This document shows positions 1 through 6,073 of a DNA stretch of 8,157 bases, in pieces. Below the pieces are notes generated by a model. It had not been told where the DNA came from, searched no databases, and saw nothing but the letters and a program-made list of their open reading frames with translations. Source of the stretch: Bacteroidales bacterium (GTDB taxonomy: Bacteria; Bacteroidota; Bacteroidia; Bacteroidales; Azobacteroidaceae); assembly GCA_020860885.1 (NCBI GenBank), contig JAJBTS010000301.1, positions 1 through 8,157 of the forward strand, read 5' to 3'. The first letter of the stretch is position 1, and each line of letters starts with the position of its first letter. The position numbers and the translations under genes are program-made.

Positions 1-288
1 TCCTTATTTGAAACAGCGATAAGCGAAGCTAAATATTATGTGCAGGATTATGAATCAGATATTGATTTAGTAGGAATAGATGGAACCACTTATTATTTTA
101 TAATGAATAATCATCCTGATAAGGCAGGTAGAACTTCCTTTCCATCCGTGGATTCTAATATGTGGAAATTAGTAAGGATTGCTTACGGACTTGTTGATTA
201 CGCTAAAACCGAGGAATTCATTAGTTTCGATGAGGCTTTAATCCTAAGAATAGAACAATTGAAAAAAGATTTAGTTAAAAAGCCATAG
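1..288 (+). CDS. 3' end of an unrecognised gene (partial)
   Basis: The reading frame is open from the first base of the window to a TAG at 286-288, giving 95 residues, so this is most likely the C-terminal part of a longer protein. A GTG at 40 could be a start and would give 82 residues, but nothing favours it over read-through from the left. The visible part has a mixed, soluble composition with acidic and aromatic stretches (for example DYESDIDLVGIDGTTYYF), a Trp-containing segment (NMWKLVRIAYG), and a lysine-rich tail (IEQLKKDLVKKP). There is no signal peptide, membrane segment or catalytic motif that I recognise. I do not know its function. Its TAG stop shows that amber is used as an ordinary terminator in this genome. 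Confidence 0.6.
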   Translation, partial: SLFETAISEAKYYVQDYESDIDLVGIDGTTYYFIMNNHPDKAGRTSFPSVDSNMWKLVRIAYGLVDYAKTEEFISFDEALILRIEQLKKDLVKKP

Positions 289-483
289 TAATGAATTATA
301 TCCTTCTTTCTATTTATTACCTTATCCGCGATAAGCCGGTGAAGGTTCATTCGTCCACCATTTCCACCATAAAAGTAAAAGCAAAAAAGATACTGAACTA
401 AATTATAATTATTCAATTAAGGTAAACAGGTATTCTGGGAACCCTGATTGCTTCTCCATCCGCAACAAATCCTCTTTTTCCGT

Positions 484-512
484 TGTTTTCTATGTAAAAT
501 CAACAGAAAACA
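484..512. repeat. Inverted repeat abutting the pyruvate oxidase start codon
   Basis: TGTTTTCT (484-491) and AGAAAACA (505-512) are perfect reverse complements separated by 13 bases. The right arm ends two bases before the ATG at 515. In RNA the stem could extend by one G-U and one G-C pair (483/513 and 482/514). It could be an operator for a dimeric regulator or a leader hairpin that limits ribosome access. The stem is AT-rich and short, so chance is possible. Confidence 0.4.
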
Positions 513-514
513 GC

Positions 515-2236
515 ATGGAAAAACAAATTAAATCGGGAGTGGCTATGCTCAACGTATTGGAAAGCTGGGGAGTGGATCATATTTATGGTATTCCCGGAGG
601 ATCGTTTAACTCTATTATGGATGCTCTTTATGCCAAAAGAGATTCCATTCAATATATACAGGTCAGGCACGAAGAAGTCGGCGCCATTGCAGCGGCGGCC
701 GATGCCAAAGTAACAGGTAAAATAGGTGTCTGTTTCGGTACTGCCGGACCCGGCGCTACTCATCTGTTCAACGGATTGTATGATGCACAGATGGATCGCG
801 TTCCGGTGCTCGCTTTGGTCGGACAGGTCGTTTCCGGCGCCATGAACTACAATGCTTTTCAGGAAATGAATGAAAATCCTATGTTTGCGGATGTGAGTGT
901 TTACAACCGTACGGTAATGACTCCGGAAAGCTTGCCGTTTATGATTGATGAAGCTATCCGTAAGGCGTATGAATATAAAGGCGTATCCGTAGTCACTATT
1001 CCGGTAGATTACGGGAATGTAGATATTCCTGATACCTATGTTTCTTCTGCTTCGAATCACAGGATTGCAACGATATTACCGGATGAAAAAGATATTCGGG
1101 AAGCGGTTAAATTACTGGAAGCAGCGGAAAGGCCTGTCTTGTATGTGGGTCAGGGAGCACGGGGTGCAGATCGGGAGATTGTAGCCCTTTCCGATTATTA
1201 CTCCATGCCTATTGTGGTATCGGTATTGGCAAAAGGAATCATTCCCGATGATACTCCGGCCTTTATGGGGACTGCTGCACGGGTGGCGACCAAACCTGGC
1301 AATGAAGCGGTAGCTATGGCAGACCTGATTCTGTTCGTAGGAAGCGATTTTCCGTTTGTGCGTTTATTTTTCCCGCCGGGTGCAAAGTTTATACAGGTAG
1401 ATATCGACTCTTCCAAACTGGGAAGCAGGCACAAGACGGATGTCGCTATTTTGGGAGATGCTAAAATAACCATGCAGAAATTAGTGGAAATGGGAAAGAA
1501 AAAACCTTCTACTGCTTTTTACGAAGCCAATCTTAAAAACCGTCAGAACTGGTTGGACTGGATGAAGCGTTTTGAAGATAGCCGGGAGGTACCTATGCGT
1601 GTTGAACCTGTTTTCAGAGAGATAAACCGGATTGCAGAAGACGATGCCATTTTCGTTACCGATGTCGGCAATGTAACCATTCATGCGATCCGTCATTTGA
1701 ATATGGTTCCCAGCCAGTTTTTTACAGCTTCGGGATTATTTGCAACCATGGGGTACGGTGTCCCCGGAGGTATTGCAGCCAAACTGAGTTACCCGGACCG
1801 GCAGGTATTCACTTTAAGCGGCGACGGCGGTTTTTCCATGGTTATGCAGGATATTATCACACAGGTAAAATATAAACTTCCTATTATCAATGTTGTATTT
1901 TCAAATGATTCCTTCGGTTTTATAGAAGCGGAACAGGAAGATACCCGTCAGACGAAATACGGAGTGGAATTGCTGGGAGCCGACTACGCTAAAATCGCAG
2001 AAGGAATGGGTGCGAAAGCTTTTTCTGTAACCCGTCCGGAACAACTGAAAGAGGTTTTTGATGAAGCAGCTAAAAGTGAGATCCCCGTGGTAATTGACGT
2101 AAAAATAAACAACAAACGCCCGTTTCCGGCTGAAGCTATGATTCTGGATGAACAAAAATACGGCAAAGAAGCGGTGGAAGCTTTCAAGAAAAGATATGAA
2201 GTATCCGGAATGCCTTTGCTTAAAGATTTATTGTAA
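515..2236 (+). CDS. poxB: Pyruvate oxidase, phosphate-dependent (SpxB/POX type)
   Basis: This thiamine-diphosphate and FAD enzyme is expected to convert pyruvate, phosphate and an electron acceptor (O2 in characterised relatives) to acetyl phosphate, CO2 and H2O2 in the cytoplasm. The 573 residues carry the three usual domains: PYR/TPP N-terminal (about 5-170), FAD-binding middle (about 190-320) and PP/TPP C-terminal (about 370-530). The catalytic glutamate lies in RHEEVGA (Glu53). The diphosphate/Mg site begins GDGG at 436-439 and ends at Asn464. Compared from memory with Lactobacillus plantarum POX, the match is close over the whole length, including FQEMNENP (Phe115-Gln116) and the GFIxxEQED segment (Phe469, Glu473), positions tied to phosphate and flavin chemistry there. 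The tail is soluble-looking, without the amphipathic membrane helix typical of E. coli PoxB. The ATG at 515 fits the family start. It stands alone: 226 bases follow the previous gene and 437 precede the next. An acetolactate synthase or glyoxylate carboligase role is less likely given the POX-like motifs. Confidence 0.88.
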   Translation: MEKQIKSGVAMLNVLESWGVDHIYGIPGGSFNSIMDALYAKRDSIQYIQVRHEEVGAIAAAADAKVTGKIGVCFGTAGPGATHLFNGLYDAQMDRVPVLALVGQVVSGAMNYNAFQEMNENPMFADVSVYNRTVMTPESLPFMIDEAIRKAYEYKGVSVVTIPVDYGNVDIPDTYVSSASNHRIATILPDEKDIREAVKLLEAAERPVLYVGQGARGADREIVALSDYYSMPIVVSVLAKGIIPDDTPAFMGTAARVATKPGNEAVAMADLILFVGSDFPFVRLFFPPGAKFIQVDIDSSKLGSRHKTDVAILGDAKITMQKLVEMGKKKPSTAFYEANLKNRQNWLDWMKRFEDSREVPMRVEPVFREINRIAEDDAIFVTDVGNVTIHAIRHLNMVPSQFFTASGLFATMGYGVPGGIAAKLSYPDRQVFTLSGDGGFSMVMQDIITQVKYKLPIINVVFSNDSFGFIEAEQEDTRQTKYGVELLGADYAKIAEGMGAKAFSVTRPEQLKEVFDEAAKSEIPVVIDVKINNKRPFPAEAMILDEQKYGKEAVEAFKKRYEVSGMPLLKDLL

Positions 2237-2245
2237 GAATTCATA

Positions 2246-2397
2246 AAAGATGTTTAAGAAGATGTCCAAAAAGAACTTTCTGCCTCTAAATCCCCTAAAG
2301 AGTATTTTTCAAATCATTGAATATCAATAGCCCCCTTTAGGGGGTTGGGGGCCAGATGATGAGATTATTGACTTTTTGGACATCTTTATTCATCTTT
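2246..2397. repeat. Long imperfect palindrome, MITE/REP-like
   Basis: A perfect 15-bp inverted repeat, AAGATGTCCAAAAAG at 2259-2273 and its complement at 2372-2386, encloses 98 bases. Outside it, AAAGATG (2246-2252) pairs with CATCTTT (2391-2397). Inside it, 2279-2300 pairs with 2335-2356 over 22 positions, counting three G-U pairs and two mismatches, centred on CCCCTAAAG/CTTTAGGGG. A smaller hairpin option is CCCCC-TTTA-GGGGG at 2331-2344. The CCCCTAAA/TTTAGGGGG wording is something I recall as frequent between genes in Bacteroidota, unverified here. The terminal repeats and the absence of coding capacity suggest a non-autonomous mobile element of about 128 bp or a REP-type repeat. I could not identify a clean target-site duplication. 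Confidence 0.6.
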
Positions 2398-2410
2398 CCT
2401 TTCGTCTTGC

Positions 2411-2455
2411 TTCTCAGATATACATCTCAGCAACTCTGAGATGTATATCCGAGAA
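2411..2455. repeat. 20-bp hairpin with 5-base loop
   Basis: GATATACATCTCAG (2417-2430) and CTGAGATGTATATC (2436-2449) are exact reverse complements around the loop CAACT. After one A-C mismatch (2416/2450) the pairing resumes for five more bases (2411-2415 with 2451-2455), giving a 20-position stem. It is formed by the first two units of the 23-bp array. No T-run follows, so an intrinsic terminator is unlikely. A protein-binding palindrome or RNA structure is possible. Confidence 0.65.
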
Positions 2456-2527
2456 TTGTGGCGAATAGGACCGCGACGTGCCTGAGATATACATCCCAAA
2501 GCTATTCAGATATACATCCGAGAATTT
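2413..2527. repeat. Phased array of 23-bp units with near-palindromic core GATRTAYATC
   Basis: The core GATRTAYATC occurs at 2417-2426, 2440-2449, 2486-2495 and 2509-2518, that is at 23-base steps with exactly one step (2463) empty. Flanks are also shared: most units begin with a variant of CTGA, and two continue as CCGAGAATT (2449-2457 and 2518-2526). The array can equally be read as two 69-base-spaced copies of a double unit. The core is its own near-complement, so each box could bind a dimer. It lies about 150-260 bases upstream of xseB. Candidates are a regulator-binding cluster, a minisatellite, or part of a dispersed intergenic repeat; the sequence does not decide. Confidence 0.65.
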
Positions 2528-2649
2528 ATATGGCTTATCTTATTTCCTTTGTGAGTGTTAACTATTTGTATATTGTTGATTTATATAAAAAAGATCTTTG
2601 ATGCTTTTATTGGTAGGACACTCTCTTCCTTTATTTCCTGAGAATTTAT

Positions 2650-2657
2650 TAATTTTG
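2650..2657 (+). promoter_or_regulatory. Candidate Bacteroidota -7 element for the xseB operon
   Basis: TAATTTTG matches the Bacteroides -7 consensus TAnnTTTG and sits 16 bases before the xseB ATG. I find no TTTG-like -33 element at the usual spacing, and the implied leader would be only about ten bases long, so this is a weak call. Confidence 0.22.
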
Positions 2658-2673
2658 TAAAAAAGAATAATGT

Positions 2674-2880
2674 ATGGCTAAGAAAAAGGAATTATCCTAT
2701 ACGGAAGCTTTTCGCCGTTTGCAGGAAATCCAACGTTTGATTGAGGATAATAAACTGGACGTAGACGAATTGAGTACTGTCTTGCAGGAAGCGTCTGCTT
2801 TACTGAAGCTTTGTAAAGATAAGTTGTTCGTTATTAATGAAGAAACACAAAAGATATTGAAAGATATCAATGAAGCATAA
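2674..2880 (+). CDS. xseB: Exodeoxyribonuclease VII small subunit
   Basis: XseB is the small subunit of exonuclease VII, which degrades single-stranded DNA to oligonucleotides. Several XseB chains bind the long helical part of each XseA and are needed for a stable, controlled nuclease. The 68 residues are typical in length and fit the family pattern: SYTEAFRRLQEIQRLIEDNKLDVDEL corresponds to the usual F-E-A-x-x-R-L-E-x-I...L-E-x-G-x-L-x-L-E-E opening, followed by a second helix ending near CKDKLFVINEETQKIL, with the conserved central Cys (Cys47). It begins the operon and overlaps ispD by 11 bases, so the two are probably translationally coupled. The partner xseA, which often lies just upstream, is not in this window; the upstream neighbour is the pyruvate oxidase gene behind a repeat-rich gap. 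Confidence 0.88.
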   Translation: MAKKKELSYTEAFRRLQEIQRLIEDNKLDVDELSTVLQEASALLKLCKDKLFVINEETQKILKDINEA

Positions 2881-3550
2881 ATATGTAATTATAGTAGCAG
2901 GAGGCAAAGGTTTGCGTATGGGAACGGAAGTTCCCAAGCAGTTTCTGTTACTGGAAGGTAAACCTGTTTTAATGCATACGATCCGGGCTTTTTACGATTA
3001 CGACCCCGCTATACGGATTGTATTGGTGCTGCCTGAAATTCAACAACCGTATTGGAAAACTTTATGTAAAGAATATTCTTTTGATATCGGTCATGAGATT
3101 GCAAACGGAGGAGATACCCGTTTCCATTCTGTAAAAAACGGATTGAAACGAGTGCTTACGGATTCTTTGGTGGCTGTACACGATGGAGTGCGTCCGTTGG
3201 TAGATAAAAAGATCATAGCAGCAGCGTTTGAAGCGGCTGAAATACATAAAGCGGCTTATCCTGTAATTCCGGTGGTCGATACGTTGCGGAAAAAAGTAAC
3301 CGAAGGGAGAAGTAAAAAGGTCGACCGTTCCAAATATTGTCTGGTTCAGACACCACAGGTATTTATATCGAAAGTAATTATCAGTGCGTATGAGATGGAC
3401 TACTCCGAAAACTTTACCGACGATATTTCCGTAGTGGAAGCCCGAAAGAATTGCAAACCGGTTATGATTGAAGGAAGCCGAGAAAATATAAAAATTACTA
3501 CTCCTGTAGATTTAGCTGTAGCAGAAGCCTTATTAAAGTGTCGGACATAA
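2870..3550 (+). CDS. ispD: 2-C-methyl-D-erythritol 4-phosphate cytidylyltransferase
   Basis: IspD joins CTP and methylerythritol phosphate to form CDP-methylerythritol with release of pyrophosphate, the third step of the MEP route to isopentenyl diphosphate; it is a cytoplasmic homodimer. The 226 residues form one nucleotidyltransferase domain with all expected signatures: glycine-rich CTP loop AGGKGLRMG (10-18), PKQF (22-25), GGDTRFHSVKNGL (80-92), metal and substrate site VHDGVRPLV (103-111, Asp105), Arg153 in KKVDRSKY, QTPQVF (160-165), TDDISVVE (183-190), and GSRENIKITTPVDL (202-215) with Lys208. These correspond to E. coli Arg20/Lys27, Asp106, Arg157 and Lys213. Its ATG lies inside the end of xseB (ATGAAGCATAA holds both signals), and its own last codons overlap recG, so it is the middle gene of the operon. 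Confidence 0.95.
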   Translation: MKHKYVIIVAGGKGLRMGTEVPKQFLLLEGKPVLMHTIRAFYDYDPAIRIVLVLPEIQQPYWKTLCKEYSFDIGHEIANGGDTRFHSVKNGLKRVLTDSLVAVHDGVRPLVDKKIIAAAFEAAEIHKAAYPVIPVVDTLRKKVTEGRSKKVDRSKYCLVQTPQVFISKVIISAYEMDYSENFTDDISVVEARKNCKPVMIEGSRENIKITTPVDLAVAEALLKCRT

Positions 3551-5637
3551 GTCAGCAAAATATGATGTACCTGGCCGGAGTGGGCCCGAAGAAAGCAGAA
3601 ATACTCCGGAAAGAGATCGATGTGGTTACATGGGAAGATATGATCTATTATTTCCCTTACAAATACATCGACAGGAGCAAGATTTTTAAAATCCGTGAGA
3701 TAAACGGAAATATGCCGTACATTCAGTTGAAAGGGCGTATACGTTACTATGAAGCAGTGGGTGAGGGGAGAGCCCGCAGGTTGACGGCCGTCTTTTACGA
3801 CGATACGGGAAGCATTGAGCTGGTATGGTTCCGGATGATCAAACAGATTCCAAGCTTGTATGAAGTAGGCAAGGAATATATTCTCTTTGGCAAACCCACT
3901 CTTTTCGGTCACCGGATCAATATTGCCCATCCGGAACTGGAAACGGAAAATAAGTTTTACGAAGGGGAAGTCGGAGTACAAGGACAGTACAATACTACTG
4001 AAAAGATGAAGAATGCTTTTCTTCATTCACGCGCTTTACAAAAGATCATCACCCAAATTCTGCAAAATATAAAAACTCCGTTGGAGGAAACATTGAATGA
4101 GAGGATTATCTCCAAGGCTCATTTGATTAGCCTGGACGAAGCCATCCGCAACATTCATTTCCCAAAATCGGCCGATTTATTAAGGAAAGCTCAATACCGG
4201 TTGAAGTTTGAAGAACTATTTTATCTTCAGTTGAATATCCTGAGGGTAACAAAATACAGGGAAAAGCGCTTGGGAGGATTTATATTTTCGAAAGTAGGGA
4301 ATTATTTCAATTCTTTCTATGAGAAGAATCTCCCTTTTGAATTAACCAATGCTCAGAAAAAGGTAGTTCGGGAAATTCGTCACGATACCCATACGGGCAG
4401 GCAAATGAATCGTTTGCTTCAGGGAGATGTGGGAAGCGGTAAAACCTTGGTAGCCCTTCTTTCTCTGTTGATAGCTCTCGATAATGGTTTTCAGGGAGCT
4501 ATTATGGCTCCGACGGAAATATTGGCGACGCAGCATTTCGAAACGATTTCTGAGTTGGTAAGAGGATTGGGGATTGAAGTAGCGCTACTGACCGGATCTA
4601 CCAAAAAGAAAGAGAGGGAAAAGATCCTTCCGAAAATAAAGAGTGGGGAAATACAGATCACCATAGGTACTCATGCATTGATTGAAGATACGGTCGATTT
4701 TGGTAACCTGGGAATGATCGTTGTAGACGAACAGCATCGTTTTGGTGTAGCACAAAGGGCAAAGCTTTGGAAAAAGAACACGGTTCCCCCGCATGTTTTG
4801 GTCATGACGGCGACGCCAATCCCCCGTACTTTGGCAATGACCTTATACGGAGACCTGGATGTATCTGTTATTGATGAATTGCCTCCCGGAAGAAAACCTG
4901 TAAAAACATTGCATGTCTACGATCAGAAAAGAAGGAATCTATATACTTCCGTGCGAAAACAGATACAATCCGGACGACAGGTCTATATTGTTTATCCGCT
5001 TATCGAAGAAAGTGAGAAAATAGATTTGCAAAACTTAACGGAAGGATTTGAGAAAACCAAAGAGATATTTCCTGAATATAAAGTCTCTATGGTGCATGGA
5101 AAGATGAAGCCGGCAGAGAAAGAAGCGGAAATGCAGAAGTTCGTATCCGGAGAGACACAGATCATGGTGGCTACTACTGTTATTGAAGTAGGAGTGAATG
5201 TCCCGAATGCTTCTGTTATGATCATTGAAAATGCCGAACGTTTTGGCCTTTCCCAGTTGCATCAGTTGAGAGGTCGCGTAGGCCGTGGGGCAGACCAATC
5301 GTACTGTATCCTGATTAGTAAATATGAATTATCGGAAAATACCCGCAAGCGAATTGCGATTATGACGGAAACCAACGATGGCTTTATTATTGCCGAAGAA
5401 GACCTTAAATTGCGTGGGCCCGGAGATATCGACGGTACTCAGCAGAGCGGTGTAGCTTTTAACCTGAAAATAGCTAATTTATCTCACGATGGCCAAATAT
5501 TGAGTCTGGCACGTGATTTGGCCCGGGAGGTTCTCGAGGAGGATCCTTTATTAGAGAAATACCCCAACCAGATTTTGAAAAGACAATTGTATCGATTGAA
5601 CCGCCAGCATCAGATGGGTTGGTTTATGATCAGTTAA
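3538..5637 (+). CDS. recG: ATP-dependent DNA helicase RecG
   Basis: RecG is a superfamily 2 double-strand DNA translocase that remodels stalled forks, R-loops and Holliday junctions. The 699 residues match the family length. In order: an N-terminal element with YLAGVGPKKAEIL, an OB-fold wedge domain (about 55-160, including PYIQLKGRIRYYE), Walker A GDVGSGKT (296-303), APTEILA, GTHAL, the DEQH box (397-400) followed by RFG, motif III MTATPIPRTLA, MVHGKM near 518, VATTVIEVGVNVPNA from 544, the arginine-finger segment QLHQLRGRVGRG around 573-584, and the RecG-specific TRG motif with DLKLRGPGDIDGTQQSG from 622. I chose the GTG at 3538 because it places the GVGPK motif at the usual distance from the N-terminus; an ATG at 3562 would trim eight residues. 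It overlaps ispD by 13 bases and is the last gene before the terminator. Confidence 0.95.
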   Translation: MSDISQQNMMYLAGVGPKKAEILRKEIDVVTWEDMIYYFPYKYIDRSKIFKIREINGNMPYIQLKGRIRYYEAVGEGRARRLTAVFYDDTGSIELVWFRMIKQIPSLYEVGKEYILFGKPTLFGHRINIAHPELETENKFYEGEVGVQGQYNTTEKMKNAFLHSRALQKIITQILQNIKTPLEETLNERIISKAHLISLDEAIRNIHFPKSADLLRKAQYRLKFEELFYLQLNILRVTKYREKRLGGFIFSKVGNYFNSFYEKNLPFELTNAQKKVVREIRHDTHTGRQMNRLLQGDVGSGKTLVALLSLLIALDNGFQGAIMAPTEILATQHFETISELVRGLGIEVALLTGSTKKKEREKILPKIKSGEIQITIGTHALIEDTVDFGNLGMIVVDEQHRFGVAQRAKLWKKNTVPPHVLVMTATPIPRTLAMTLYGDLDVSVIDELPPGRKPVKTLHVYDQKRRNLYTSVRKQIQSGRQVYIVYPLIEESEKIDLQNLTEGFEKTKEIFPEYKVSMVHGKMKPAEKEAEMQKFVSGETQIMVATTVIEVGVNVPNASVMIIENAERFGLSQLHQLRGRVGRGADQSYCILISKYELSENTRKRIAIMTETNDGFIIAEEDLKLRGPGDIDGTQQSGVAFNLKIANLSHDGQILSLARDLAREVLEEDPLLEKYPNQILKRQLYRLNRQHQMGWFMIS

Positions 5638-5749
5638 AATAAAACTATGATAGGATTCTGCAACAAAGAAAGATTATACTCGTTTAACGGATATCTGGGA
5701 AAGTTCAGTGAAGGCAACTCATGACTTTCTCTGAAAAGGATCCGAAAGG

Positions 5750-5806
5750 AAGAAACTACCCCATTTTACATATGAAAAGAGGGGCAGTTTCTTATTAAAT
5801 TTTTTT
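5750..5806 (+). terminator. Intrinsic terminator of the xseB-ispD-recG operon
   Basis: AAGAAACTACCCC (5750-5762) pairs with GGGGCAGTTTCTT (5781-5793) with a single A-C mismatch, leaving an 18-base loop that can close further through TTTT/AAAA. A seven-T run follows at 5800-5806. The stem begins 113 bases after the recG stop. The convergent gene ends at 5843, but in the minus direction the A-rich partner of the stem gives only a weak T-tract, so it serves mainly the plus strand. Confidence 0.8.
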
Positions 5807-5842
5807 AGTATTATAGTATTCTTAAAAGTATTCCTGATTCTT

Positions 5843-6073
5843 TCATAGTTTTTCCAGGAATATTGTTTTTCCTATAAAGTTATTCGTTGCATCCATAATT
5901 TCCAATAACTTAGGCCAGTTTTCTTTGGGCTCGTAATTGTGGTAAAATATCTTTTTGACCTGTATTTTCAACTGGTTATCGGTAAGAGTGCAAGAGGAGC
6001 TAAATTCGCCGCAATCGTTTTTAATTTGCATGTTTAAATCCTTGTTAACATTTGTATTATATCCTTCCGGAAT
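5843..6073 (-). pseudogene. C-terminal remnant of the DUF3857 protein beyond the amber codon
   Basis: The frame of the central piece continues without interruption after the TAG at 6074-6076 for 76 codons to TGA. It reads IPEGYNTNVNKDLNMQIKND and later YHNYEPKENWPKLLEIMD, ending FIGKTIFLEKL, the typical closing beta-sheet and helix of this family. An ATG at 6029-6031 could start a 62-residue peptide, but the conserved sequence extends upstream of it to the stop codon, which argues for read-through origin and not an independent small gene. Confidence 0.7.

Larger units (their letters stand above)
2237..2673. other. 437-bp non-coding region with two families of repeats
   Basis: No convincing gene lies here on either strand. 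From left to right it holds a long imperfect palindrome (2246-2397), a phased array of 23-bp units (2413-2527) whose first two units form a strong hairpin, and an AT-rich leader (2528-2673) for the xseB operon. GAGAATTTAT occurs both at the end of the array (2520-2529) and just upstream of xseB (2640-2649). No T-run follows the palindrome, so it is not a textbook terminator for the pyruvate oxidase gene, although its stem could still slow RNA polymerase. Confidence 0.7.

Noticed and set aside
321..335. CTTATC-CGC-GATAAG hairpin as a terminator for the first gene
   Set aside because: The stem is only six pairs and no T-run follows; it is reported only as a chance-level structure.
500..1060. 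Long open frame on the minus strand opposite the pyruvate oxidase gene
   Set aside because: It lies antisense to a well-conserved gene, its translation has no family resemblance, and its composition is what the complement of the real codons would give.
2413..2527. CRISPR array
   Set aside because: Units are 23 bases end to end with no unique spacers between them, and no cas gene is near.
3400..4026. 208-codon minus-strand open frame opposite the ispD/recG junction
   Set aside because: It is antisense to two strongly supported genes and shows no recognisable protein pattern.
5647..5724. 25-codon ORF just after recG
   Set aside because: It is too short, lacks a recognisable pattern, and lies between the recG stop and its terminator.
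5699..5729. GAAAGTTCA/TGACTTTC inverted repeat after recG
   Set aside because: It needs a bulge, has a long loop and is followed by no T-tract; the real terminator is at 5750-5806.
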